Source: JAUWKC01 sp035527845
GTDB lineage: Bacteria; Planctomycetota; Phycisphaerae; Sedimentisphaerales; Anaerobacaceae
Reading direction: 5' to 3'
Length of the DNA stretch: 64,000 nt
NCBI GenBank assembly: GCA_035527845.1
Contig: DATKZT010000095.1
Location: forward strand, 1 to 64,000
Under the pieces are notes generated by a model, which saw nothing but the letters and a program-made list of their open reading frames with translations, ran no database searches and had not been told where the DNA came from. Below are positions 35,881 to 44,106 of the stretch, piece by piece; within the stretch, counting starts at the first letter, position 1, and each line of letters begins with the position of its first letter. The translations under genes and the position numbers were made by a program.

Positions 35881-36008
35881 TTCTTGATCCTTGAAGGCCT
35901 GCGCGATTATATCATCGTGATGATTTACAGCAAGAAAATAAGGCTGTAAAATTACGAGCAAAGAGAGGGACGGGGATTTGAGGATTACGAGAGGCGTTTT
36001 CGAAGTGC

Positions 36009-36371
36009 ATGATTGACTTTGGGGTGACAGAGCGAAAAGCAAGGGAGCTTCAGGCACGGATGGAGCGGCGGGGAATCTGCGAGGGTGACCTTGAGGAGAG
36101 CTTTGTTCGAAGTCGGGGGCCGGGGGGCCAGAAGGTAAACAAGAGCTCGACGTGCGTACAGCTCAGGCACGTAGCCAGCGGGATAACGATAAAGATGCAA
36201 AGGAGCCGAAGGCAGGGGCTCAACCGCTACTATGCCAGACAGCGCCTGTGCGAAATGCTGGAGCAGCAGGCGCTGGGAAGCGAAAGCCCCGAAGAAAAAA
36301 GGCGAGAGAAAATTCGCAAACAAAAAGACCGGAGAAGGCGAAGAACAAAAAGGGCATCTGGCAACGATTGA
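36009..36371 (+). CDS. RF-1-domain GGQ protein (ArfB-like)
   Basis: The 120-aa protein carries the peptidyl-tRNA hydrolysis motif SRGPGGQKVNKSS near residues 36-48, a RHVASGITIKMQRSR segment and a very basic C-terminal tail (KKRREKIRKQKDRRRR-like). It has no codon-recognition domain. Proteins of this shape release peptides from stalled ribosomes (ArfB/YaeJ type) or act as peptide-chain-release-like factors. The tail would sit in the empty mRNA channel. It opens a short rightward run with a YgjP-like peptidase gene. Confidence 0.88.
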   Translation: MIDFGVTERKARELQARMERRGICEGDLEESFVRSRGPGGQKVNKSSTCVQLRHVASGITIKMQRSRRQGLNRYYARQRLCEMLEQQALGSESPEEKRREKIRKQKDRRRRRTKRASGND

Positions 36372-36404
36372 GATTCTTCGAGGTGCGGCGCCCGCTCGGG
36401 CATT

Positions 36405-36971
36405 ATGATGAAGAAATCGGAAACCATTCATGTTGACGGACTGGGGCCGGTCCTGGTCCGAAGGAATAAGAGGGCCAAAAGGCTTTCCATAACCGTCAGG
36501 TATGACCGAACCGTCAGGGTGACGGTTCCTGAAAGGGTGTCGTTGGAACAAGCCTGCCGGTTTCTGACGGCCAAGACCGCGTGGGCAAAAAAGCATCTCG
36601 ACAGGCTGGGCAGACTCGAGCGGGACCGCGGCCAAGAGTGCCTGCCGGCGGTAGACCGGGCCGAAGCCGGGGCTGTTCTGACCGCCAGGCTGAATCACCT
36701 GGCAGAGCAACATGGTTTCGAATACAATCGGGCCTTCATAAGGGACCAGAAAACACGATGGGGCAGCTGCAGCTCCGCCAACAATATCAACCTGAATATG
36801 AGACTGGTCGGATTGCCGCAAGAGCTTGCCGATTATGTATTGCTGCATGAGCTGGTTCACACGAGGTTCAGGAACCATAGCGCAGATTTCTGGGCGGAGC
36901 TGGACAGAGTGGCGCCGGGTGCAAAGCGATTGAGCAGGCAATTGAGAAAATACGGGCTTCGAACATTTTGA
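36405..36971 (+). CDS. YgjP-like M48-type metallopeptidase
   Basis: The 188-aa protein has the zinc motif HELVH near residues 146-150, preceded by a TRWGSCSSANNINLN segment and followed by NHSADFW, all typical of the YgjP (DUF45) family. The N-terminal half is beta-rich with RRNKRAKRLSITVRYD. Substrate and role are unknown in most members. Two ATGs stand in tandem at 36405 and 36408, with no strong ribosome site. It follows the GGQ gene by 33 bases. Confidence 0.9.
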   Translation: MMKKSETIHVDGLGPVLVRRNKRAKRLSITVRYDRTVRVTVPERVSLEQACRFLTAKTAWAKKHLDRLGRLERDRGQECLPAVDRAEAGAVLTARLNHLAEQHGFEYNRAFIRDQKTRWGSCSSANNINLNMRLVGLPQELADYVLLHELVHTRFRNHSADFWAELDRVAPGAKRLSRQLRKYGLRTF

Positions 36972-37066
36972 CGCCGGTGAGCAGCGCCGCTTCGGTGAGC
37001 GCCTCAGCAGAGGAACAATAGAATCGGGAACGAGGAAAGATTTGATTATGCCGAAGGAGGACAGAG

Positions 37067-37441
37067 ATGGCAAAAAGAATAATGATAACTGCCGGAGAAG
37101 TCAAGGTCGAAGCGGAGTTGAACGACGGTCCCACGGCAAAGATGGTTGCCGAGGCGCTTCCGATCAAGGCGCGGGGCAGCCGCTGGGGCGAGGAGATTTA
37201 TTTTGAGATTCCGGTTGAGGCGGACCTTGAGTCGGATGCGCGGGACGTTGTCGAAGCGGGCGAGTTGGGGTACTGGCCGAGCGGCAACGCGTTCTGCATA
37301 TTTTTCGGTCCGACGCCGGCCTCGCGGGGCGATGAAATCCGGGCGGCCTCGGCGGTGAATATCATCGGCAAAGTCAAAGGCGACCTCTCACAGCTTCCCG
37401 GCGTCCCCAACGGGGCGCAGGTCTTAATCGAGGCCGATTAG
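37067..37441 (+). CDS. Cyclophilin-like fold protein
   Basis: The 124-aa protein matches the TM1367-like (Cyclophil_like) pattern: GEVKVEAELNDGPTAKMVAE, RGSRWGEEIYFEIP, LGYWPSGNAFCIFFGPTPAS and IIGKVKGD. The fold is that of cyclophilins, but the catalytic Arg of peptidyl-prolyl isomerases is not evident, so its activity is open. AAGGAGG precedes the ATG. It stands alone between the YgjP-like gene and a promoter-bearing gap. Confidence 0.88.
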   Translation: MAKRIMITAGEVKVEAELNDGPTAKMVAEALPIKARGSRWGEEIYFEIPVEADLESDARDVVEAGELGYWPSGNAFCIFFGPTPASRGDEIRAASAVNIIGKVKGDLSQLPGVPNGAQVLIEAD

Positions 37442-37574
37442 CGTGAACGCATGGCGCGGCAACCAAAGTCGCGCATAAGGGAAAGGGGCCAGGGTGAGAT
37501 AGCTGCGCTGCTTAGGGAGCAGGGGGCGGTGGAATAAGGCGGATTCGGGAAAATGAGGAAATCTGCGAACGATT

Positions 37575-37602
37575 CTTGAAAAGAGGCGTATTTATGGTAT
37601 AA
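37575..37602 (+). promoter_or_regulatory. Consensus sigma70-like promoter
   Basis: TTGAAA (37575-37580), a 16-bp spacer and a perfect TATAAT (37597-37602) precede a leader of about 35 bases to the ATG at 37644. This is among the best promoter matches in the window. Confidence 0.65.
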
Positions 37603-37643
37603 TTGCTGCAGGCAAGCAGACTTTACTTTTGGAGACACAGAAT

Positions 37644-38153
37644 ATGGATACAAACGAAGTGTCGGATAACAACGCTGATTTGTCGTCGGCAGGGGGCGGT
37701 TCTTCCTGTGATTCGGGGCCGGCAAGCAGCCCGGGAAAGACGTGGAAGACGGTGGTATTTGTCATCGTCGTGGCGCTGGCGGGGACTCTGGCGGCGCATT
37801 CGATGCTGACGGCCAGTCGTTGCGGCGGCTGCGGGGCGGGCGGCGCGAGGGCTTTGTGGGGCGCAAATCAGAAAGGGTCCGGTCGGGAGGCCTGGGTGTG
37901 TCCGCTGGTCCAAAAGGTATCTCTCGGTGAGGGTGCCAATTTGAAAGATACTGGCTGCCCGCTGCATAAAGGACAGGCCTGTAAAAACGATCCGACCGCG
38001 CCTGTGCCCGGCTGCTGTCCCGGCGTCCAGGCTTCTTCCAAGAGTGCAGGCTGTCCGTTGGCCGAACAGGCGGCGAAGGCATGTCCGAATAGTCCGGGTG
38101 CAAAGGCTCCCGGCTGCTGTCCGGGTGGTCGTCATCGGTGGGGACAGAAATAA
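37644..38153 (+). CDS. Cys-rich single-pass membrane protein with two tandem repeats
   Basis: The 169-aa protein has a Ser/Gly-rich start, one transmembrane helix near residues 36-54 (VVFVIVVALAGTLAAHSML), a CGGCGAGG segment, then two repeats of about 25 residues. Each starts Gly-Cys-Pro-Leu, has a middle Ala-Cys, and ends Pro-Gly-Cys-Cys-Pro-Gly. The Cys-Cys pairs could bind metal or form disulfides outside the membrane. GGAG stands 9 bases before the ATG. The gene has its own strong promoter and a strong terminator, so it is a one-gene unit. No family was recognised. Confidence 0.7.
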   Translation: MDTNEVSDNNADLSSAGGGSSCDSGPASSPGKTWKTVVFVIVVALAGTLAAHSMLTASRCGGCGAGGARALWGANQKGSGREAWVCPLVQKVSLGEGANLKDTGCPLHKGQACKNDPTAPVPGCCPGVQASSKSAGCPLAEQAAKACPNSPGAKAPGCCPGGRHRWGQK

Positions 38154-38761
38154 TAAGAAAGTTGATATGAGGCATTTCGGAAGCCGGCGATTGACGTCGG
38201 CTTCTTTTTTGGGGATTGCGGACGGCAACGGGCAAGCGTAGCGAATCTGTTGGGCCGTCGCCCATTCGGTGTAATACCCAATGGGTCATGCGTAGTCCAT
38301 CTTCCGGTGTAGTAGTCGTGGTAGCGGTGGCGGTTGTATTGCAGCGTGAGGCTGCCGTTATCCAAAAAGTCCACCCTTCGGCCGGTAAAATAATACGGGT
38401 TCGTAAAGAAGCTCTGCTGATTTGCCGGCGTGGAGCTGTAGCGGGGCGGAATAGAAGCGCCAAGGTCGGTAAAATTCACTGTGCCGCTGCTATCGATGTC
38501 GCACCGCCAGTTGTAGTTGGGGTCGCATTCAGACTTGTACATACTTAGCTGAAGCTTGGCGAGGTCGCCCGCATCAATATCCCTGTCAGCATCGGCGTCG
38601 CCGCTGGTCCATGTAAGAGGATTGCCGTAAACATCGTAAGCGGTCTGCTCTGATATCACAAAACCCTTGGTCGAGACCAGAGCCCGTGTGCTGTATAAGG
38701 CATCCTGCAGATTGTATCGCTCCTGTTGATTGTACGAGGGCTTGAAAAGACGCTTATCCAA
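38132..38761 (-). pseudogene. RHS/YD-repeat C-terminal fragment with an embedded dockerin-like unit
   Basis: The frame ends with the RHS core signature (NPYYFTGRRVDFLDNGSL, then GRWTTHDPLGITPN). After NRFATLA it runs into unrelated sequence made of the neighbouring terminator (the Lys-Lys-Lys is its A-run), so the tip domain is lost. In the middle sits a dockerin-like EF-hand pair (GDADADRDIDAGDLAKLQLS ... DIDSSGTVNFTDLG). The start is also truncated, since an RHS shell should be far longer. It is the remnant of a second RHS gene beside the one at 39782. Confidence 0.65.
38180..38210 (+). terminator. Intrinsic terminator of the Cys-rich gene
   Basis: A perfect 7-bp stem GAAGCCG / CGGCTTC around an 11-base loop is followed by six T residues, 27 bases after the stop codon. 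It also marks the junction where the RHS fragment on the other strand breaks off. Confidence 0.8.
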
Positions 38762-38780
38762 TATATTACACTCGACGGTC

Positions 38781-39710
38781 CTAATTTGTCACCTTTTGCC
38801 CGATCAAGATACACCCTGTTACGCGTCCAAAGTTCGGCAAGGCATAGCGCTCCCCTGTTTCAATGTCCCAAATTGTCAGCTTAAGTTCGTGACTAATGAA
38901 CCACGTGTTTCTGATCTGAGCTGTCACGAAGTAGCGACCGTCCGCCTCCCAAGCTACACTGTACAAGGATTCCCGCTCATCAATTTCAAACAACTCGGTT
39001 TCCAACCCCGTAACAAGGTCTTTCTTGAAGCATAACATCCGGCTGTCCCTCTTGCCAATGCAAACTACCGTGTTAGTGTCAAGCGGTGTTAACCAAATGG
39101 CTTGTGCGACCAGCGATTCACTATTGCTGTCCAGATTGAGCTTTCTTATTCCGCTGCTAGAACCCAAAAAAAGGTAATTATCGGCGCTCGACCATAGGAT
39201 TGACTGAACTGCGTGGCAGGACACCCACCTCTCATTTCCGCCCTTGAGGTCAAGGAGGACAATAGCGGAATTTGAGTCCACGCGCGTGCTGTAAGCAAGT
39301 TTTGTTCCGTCATGCGATAGAGCGAGCAAGTTTGGAACTCCTTGGACCTTAGTCAGAACTCGCGCAACCGCGCCTCGCTTCAACGGCTGAGTCTTGATAA
39401 AATAATTATAATTTCTATCCCTTTCGGCAAAATAGATCTCATTATCCCGGAGGACAATATGTTGGGAACGATAGCCGCGCACTTTCGGCACCCTTAAAAT
39501 CCACTTCCCGGAACCCAAATCAAGTTGAAACAACCCGCGGTGATTAGCGTATATTGCGCCATTTCGGCTAGCTAAGAAGGCGAGTCCCTTTTCAAATGCT
39601 CGCCGGTTGCCTGCTCTCTTTTCTGTTTCACATCTGACTACCAGCAATCCCAGCAGAACGACCGCTGCCAGCATGGCATACCCCATCGTTCGCGTGCGTC
39701 TCCTTATCAT
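38781..39710 (-). CDS. Membrane-anchored beta-propeller-like protein in an RHS locus
   Basis: The 309-aa protein has an N-terminal anchor (MLAAVVLLGLLVV) and repeated strand patterns of TolB/WD-like propellers (LLALSHDGTKLAYSTRVDSN, LWSSADNYLFLGSSSG, VAWEADGRYFVTA). It lies directly downstream of the RHS gene in the same direction, where polymorphic toxin systems place the immunity gene or other cargo. An immunity role is only a positional guess. The base composition is lower in GC than its neighbours, which fits imported cargo. Confidence 0.65.
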   Translation of the reverse strand: MIRRRTRTMGYAMLAAVVLLGLLVVRCETEKRAGNRRAFEKGLAFLASRNGAIYANHRGLFQLDLGSGKWILRVPKVRGYRSQHIVLRDNEIYFAERDRNYNYFIKTQPLKRGAVARVLTKVQGVPNLLALSHDGTKLAYSTRVDSNSAIVLLDLKGGNERWVSCHAVQSILWSSADNYLFLGSSSGIRKLNLDSNSESLVAQAIWLTPLDTNTVVCIGKRDSRMLCFKKDLVTGLETELFEIDERESLYSVAWEADGRYFVTAQIRNTWFISHELKLTIWDIETGERYALPNFGRVTGCILIGQKVTN

Positions 39711-39781
39711 GCTAGAACTCCGTTGACCCGCGCAGTTAGCTCCGTTTTCGCCGAAATAGTGCAGAGTGTGATCCCGATCCT

Positions 39782-41326
39782 TTACATAGCAGGCCCCGCG
39801 ATAGAAGGCGCTCTCCAGTTACTTATTAAGCAACAGTCCTTTATAATGCTTTTTGTCTGCGTAAAACAGTTGGGATAGAATTGACCCCATGGGACGCGTT
39901 CCCTTACTTCCTCAACGCAACTGTCGATTCGCTCGCACGTAGCGCATTCACACGGGCAATCTTTGCCCGACCCGCTCCGAAGTGTCCTGTTAGGGGAGTC
40001 CACAACCATAACATCGTAAGTTATGCCACTTTTGGGCATACCGCCCGCGAAGTTGGCGATTTCACAATGCGGTACACCCAACCAGGCTAAGATTTCCTCT
40101 TCCCAATTGTCAACATCAATTTTGTCACAATACACAAAATACCCACAGTCAGAAGCTGTTCCTGCTGGAACTGGAAATTCGGCAGGGTCGGGAAGTTCAG
40201 GCAGAGGTATCCACGGCGGCGCTTCTTCCCCCTCGCCCTGTGTGCCGTACCTGTCTCGGCGGTTCGCCGGACTGGACCTAACAAATTCATACCCGTTGAT
40301 ACCGTCAATATATTGTTTGAGAGCGGCAAATCGATTTATTTTTGCAGCATCATTGGGGATGACGCCGAGTTTTTCGGCTTGTAGCCACCGGCCTAAATAG
40401 GTCGAATAATCCCTGTATGGCCACGACATTAATTCCAATCCGCCCCCATCTAACAAATCAAGCCTCTTTCCCTGAAAATAGTACGGATTGCCGTAATCGC
40501 TTTTTCCATCGGGGTCGGCGGCGAAATTCGGCTCAAGGATGTACGGGCTGCCGTAGGCATCGTATTCGTAACGCTCACCAACAGTGGGAGGAGAGCCAAT
40601 CTGCAACAGAGCAACCGGACTATAGAGGTGGTCGTGGACGTAAAACACGAACAGGCCGCCGAACTTGCACAAGACCTCGTCGATGTAATTTCCGTAAATA
40701 AAGGCCCGCTGCAACACGTCCGAGCCATTATATTCGCACAGCACCTGCCAGTTGTCGTTGTAATAATAGAGAGTTGTCGTCCCGGCCACGCTGTCTATTT
40801 TTCTGATTCTCCTGCCCAGACAATCGTAGGCAAATTCAGCTATATCGTTGCCGTCTTTGGTGATTTTCACAATTCGGTTCTCGTAATCGTATTGGTATTC
40901 GCAGCCGTCCTTGTCGGCTGTCAGATTACCCGCACTATCATAGCTCAAATTCGCATCGCCAACACTATTATATCGGTTTGTGAGGTTATCCACCACATAA
41001 TTTACGTCATTTCCATCCCGCACGTTGACCGTCGTCCTGTTGCCCAAATCGTCCATTGTAAAGAGTTCGTTGGTATCATCTATGCCGTACGCAGCAAGGG
41101 TAAGCCTGTCGAGGTCATCATAGCTGAAGTCGCTGCACGGGTCGTCCGGCCGGATGCTGGTTTTGGGGTGAATGCCAGGTTGCGGGGCGTGAGTTTTTTG
41201 TTGTGCGTGTGAATTTCTTGCCAAAGGGGGGGGGCAGCGTATAATATGTTTGGCGGTGAAGGTGAGAAGGCCGCCTTCGAACGGATTTGAGGTTATGGCG
41301 TGTATGTAAATAAGGCAGCGGTGCAA
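39782..41326 (-). pseudogene. 5'-truncated RHS-repeat protein with Cys-rich tip
   Basis: From about 41150 leftward the frame has YD/RHS repeats (FSYDDLDRLTLAAYG, YDSAGNLTADKDG, YQYDYENRIVKITKDG, FAYDCLGRRIRKID) and the RHS core end (NPYYFQGKRLDLLDGG, GRWLQAEKLGVIPN). A tip of about 150 residues with about eleven cysteines follows, with no known toxin motif. The first about 60 residues of the open frame have no RHS character and no signal peptide, so the long N-terminal shell is missing. This suggests a broken gene. The tip and the gene after it could still be a toxin/immunity-like pair. Confidence 0.7.
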
Positions 41327-41360
41327 ATCTCGTCAGTCAATTATCGGTAGAAGGGATGCT

Positions 41361-42023
41361 ATGAAGTTGAGCTGGGCCAATCGGATTACCATTCTCAGGA
41401 TATTGCTGATTGTGCCGTTTGTCAGTTTCATGCTCAAGATAAACGACCCCGATTTGACGCCTGGCTGGCAGGTGGCCATGAGGTATCTGGCTATAGTCAT
41501 TTATTTGATGATGGCGGTAAGCGACGGAGTTGACGGGTACCTTGCGCGGAGGGGAAGGCAGGTGACCAGGCTGGGCACGTTTCTCGACCCGGTCGCTGAC
41601 AAGCTTCTGATAACGGCGGCGTGTCTGCTGCTGGCGTCGCAGCGTGCGGCGGTGGATGGTTTTCTGCTGCCGCCGACGGTGGTTGTGCTGATAATAGGCA
41701 AGGACCTGTTTCTTCTGATTGGTTTTGTGATTGTTTACTTCATCACGTCGCAGATTCGCATCCATACGGTATGGATCGGCAAAGTGGCGACGGCGCTGCA
41801 GCTATCCATGGTGGCGGCGATTCTGATTGCACCCGAAGTTTCACTGCTTGTTTCGGGCTGGATATGGTTTTTACGATTTCTCTGGTGGTCGGCGGCGGGT
41901 GCGGCGATTTTGGCGACGCTGATTTACATTCGGAACGGAAGTCGCTATATTGAGAAGTATGAACGGAACCTCAACAAGAGGGCCAATGCCGAAAAGGCGG
42001 CAGATCCGGGCGAAGCGGCGTAG
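41361..42023 (+). CDS. pgsA: CDP-alcohol phosphatidyltransferase (PgsA-like)
   Basis: The 220-aa membrane enzyme has the CDP-alcohol motif D-G-x2-D-G-x2-A-R-x8-G-x3-D-x3-D spread over residues about 54-80 (SDGVDGYLARRG then GTFLDPVADK). With it come about five to six helices, and the start NRITILRILL is typical of glycerophosphate phosphatidyltransferases. It would make phosphatidylglycerol phosphate from CDP-diacylglycerol. A different alcohol acceptor cannot be excluded. GAAGGG precedes the ATG. It is upstream of ribBA, with a gap of about 100 bases. Confidence 0.9.
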   Translation: MKLSWANRITILRILLIVPFVSFMLKINDPDLTPGWQVAMRYLAIVIYLMMAVSDGVDGYLARRGRQVTRLGTFLDPVADKLLITAACLLLASQRAAVDGFLLPPTVVVLIIGKDLFLLIGFVIVYFITSQIRIHTVWIGKVATALQLSMVAAILIAPEVSLLVSGWIWFLRFLWWSAAGAAILATLIYIRNGSRYIEKYERNLNKRANAEKAADPGEAA

Positions 42024-42120
42024 AGTTTACCTTTGAACGAGCTTGGGGGCGTTCGGACGAAGTTTGGGAGATTGGGACTGCCTCGTTGACAGAAGAAAGG
42101 CCGAGAAAAGGTTTTTTGAG

Positions 42121-43362
42121 ATGGCGCTTGAGTTCAGCGAAATACCGGAGGTTTTGGAAGAGCTTCGGGGTGGGCGGATGATTGTTCTGGTCGACGCCGA
42201 GGACCGTGAGAACGAGGGGGACCTTGTGTGCGCGGGCGAGAAGGTGACGCCGGAGATAATCAACTTCATGGCCAAATACGGTCGCGGTCTGATATGTCTG
42301 CCGTTGACGGCGGAGAAATGTGATTCGCTGGGTCTTTATCCGCAGACGATGGAGAACACCGCGCGGTTTGGAACGGCGTTTACGGTGAGCATCGATGCGG
42401 CCGAGGGTATAAAGACGGGCATCAGCGCCGCGGACCGGTCGCATACGATTCAGGTGGCGATAGCGGAGGGGACCAAGGCGAGCGACCTGGCTCGTCCGGG
42501 GCATGTATTTCCGCTGCGTGGGCGAGAGGGGGGGGTGCTGGTGCGGGCGGGGCAGACGGAAGGGGCGATTGACCTGATGCGATTGGCGGAGCTCAAACCG
42601 GCCGGTGTTATCTGTGAGATTATGAACGAGGACGGCTCGATGGCGAGGGTGCCGGAGCTGCTGAGGTTCTGCGAAGAGCACAATTTGAAGATAGTCTCGA
42701 TTGCCAAGCTCATCGAGTATCGGCTTCAGCGTGAGAGGCAAATCAAGCGTGTCGAGTGCGTGGACCTGCCCACGGACTACGGGGATTTCAAGCTCATCGG
42801 GTATGAGAGCATGACTTCTGCGGAGCCGCATATAGCCCTGTGCAAGGGAGGAGTGGGTGAGCTTGATGATAATGGCAGGCCTGTGGAACAGGATGAAGCT
42901 GTGCTGGTGAGGGTACATTCGGAGTGCATGACGGGGGATTTGTTTCATTCTCAGCGGTGTGAGTGTGGTTATCAGCTTGTAGCCGCCATGAAGATGATTG
43001 AGCAGGCGGGCAAAGGCGCGTTGATTTATCTGCGACAGGAGGGCAGAGGGATCGGGCTTCGCAACAAGCTGCGTGCGTATAAACTTCAGGAGCAGGGTCT
43101 CGATACGGTGGACGCGAATCTGAAGCTTGGATTTGTGGCGGACCGGAGGGACTACGGTATTGGCGCGCAGATATGCCGGGATTTGGGTCTGCACAAGATA
43201 AGGATATTGACCAACAATCCTAAGAAGATAAGCAGACTCGAGGTTTATGGGATAAAGATTGTGGAGCAGATACCGCTGCTGGCGGAGCCGGGTAAGCACA
43301 ATATTGATTATTTGCGTGCGAAGAAGTACCGGCTGGGGCATATACTCGACGAGGACTTATAG
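42121..43362 (+). CDS. ribBA: Fused DHBP synthase / GTP cyclohydrolase II
   Basis: The 413-aa bifunctional enzyme starts riboflavin synthesis from ribulose-5-phosphate and from GTP. The N-terminal half (about 1-200) is DHBP synthase (DAEDRENEGDLVCAGE, GISAADRSHTI, GHVFPLRGREGGVL, EIMNEDG). The C-terminal half is GTP cyclohydrolase II with zinc cysteines in HSECMTGDLFHSQRCECG and the LRQEGRGIGL and TNNPKK segments. The ATG at 42121 was preferred to an upstream frame start because the domain begins there. No FMN riboswitch was recognised upstream. A lipoprotein gene follows 3 bases after the stop. Confidence 0.96.
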   Translation: MALEFSEIPEVLEELRGGRMIVLVDAEDRENEGDLVCAGEKVTPEIINFMAKYGRGLICLPLTAEKCDSLGLYPQTMENTARFGTAFTVSIDAAEGIKTGISAADRSHTIQVAIAEGTKASDLARPGHVFPLRGREGGVLVRAGQTEGAIDLMRLAELKPAGVICEIMNEDGSMARVPELLRFCEEHNLKIVSIAKLIEYRLQRERQIKRVECVDLPTDYGDFKLIGYESMTSAEPHIALCKGGVGELDDNGRPVEQDEAVLVRVHSECMTGDLFHSQRCECGYQLVAAMKMIEQAGKGALIYLRQEGRGIGLRNKLRAYKLQEQGLDTVDANLKLGFVADRRDYGIGAQICRDLGLHKIRILTNNPKKISRLEVYGIKIVEQIPLLAEPGKHNIDYLRAKKYRLGHILDEDL

Positions 43363-43365
43363 GCT

Positions 43366-43881
43366 ATGAGAGGGATTTGGAACTTTGCGCCGGTATTCTT
43401 TTTGGCATTGGTGCTGGTGGGGACAGGCTGTGAGCATCCGGGCGGGCAGAGCGTTCCCGCCGGCGACCGGAACTCAGAGCTGTTTTCTCTGTACAAACCT
43501 TATGGCGCCGCGAAGCTCGATATTACACCTTTGACGGGCTTTGTCGTCGGCGGTGAGAGAGTTAGCCGAATCAAGGCATACGTCAGTTTGGTGGACTCGT
43601 TTGATTGTCAGATTAAGTCACCCGGGACGTTCCGGTTTGAGCTGTATGAGCGTGTTGAGGCGTCATCCGAGCGGAAGGGCGGGAGAATTGCGATTTGGCC
43701 TGACGTCGATTTGACCGAGGTGGGTGAAAACAGCGGTTACTGGCGGGACTTTCTAAGGGCTTACGAATTCAATTTGGACTTCGAGCCTCAGCGTAACCGG
43801 CGCTACATATTACAGGTGACGTGTCTGTGTCCGACGGGCGTGCGTTTGACGGGCGATTTTGCGATTGAATATTCGCCGTGA
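43366..43881 (+). CDS. Lipoprotein of unknown function
   Basis: The 171-aa product has a lipoprotein signal (FFLALVLVGTGC, with Cys22 as the lipid site). The mature part begins Glu-His-Pro-Gly-Gly and contains a beta-rich domain (YVSLVDSFDCQIKSPGTFRFELYE). It follows ribBA by 3 bases, so it is read with it, but no link to flavins is evident. Confidence 0.78.
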   Translation: MRGIWNFAPVFFLALVLVGTGCEHPGGQSVPAGDRNSELFSLYKPYGAAKLDITPLTGFVVGGERVSRIKAYVSLVDSFDCQIKSPGTFRFELYERVEASSERKGGRIAIWPDVDLTEVGENSGYWRDFLRAYEFNLDFEPQRNRRYILQVTCLCPTGVRLTGDFAIEYSP

Positions 43882-44106
43882 GCGGTCGAGGGAATTGGGT
43901 GGCGCACAGAGCCGCCCGTGCGGTTTTGGCGTGTAACGTTGGCGTGTGGTTTTTGGGGTTGCTTTTTCATTTTTTCGCCTGTATAATGTGGGAAACCGGC
44001 ACAGAAGTTTCTTGTTCATATTACGCACCAGCAGACAGGATTCTTCGTTTTCTGTTTTGCAATCTGTTATGGATGCAGGACTTGTTTCTGTCGAAGGAGG
44101 AGTACG

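Noticed and set aside
42024..42120. FMN riboswitch before ribBA
   Set aside because: The 97 bases show none of the conserved RFN segments, and the gap is too short for the full aptamer.
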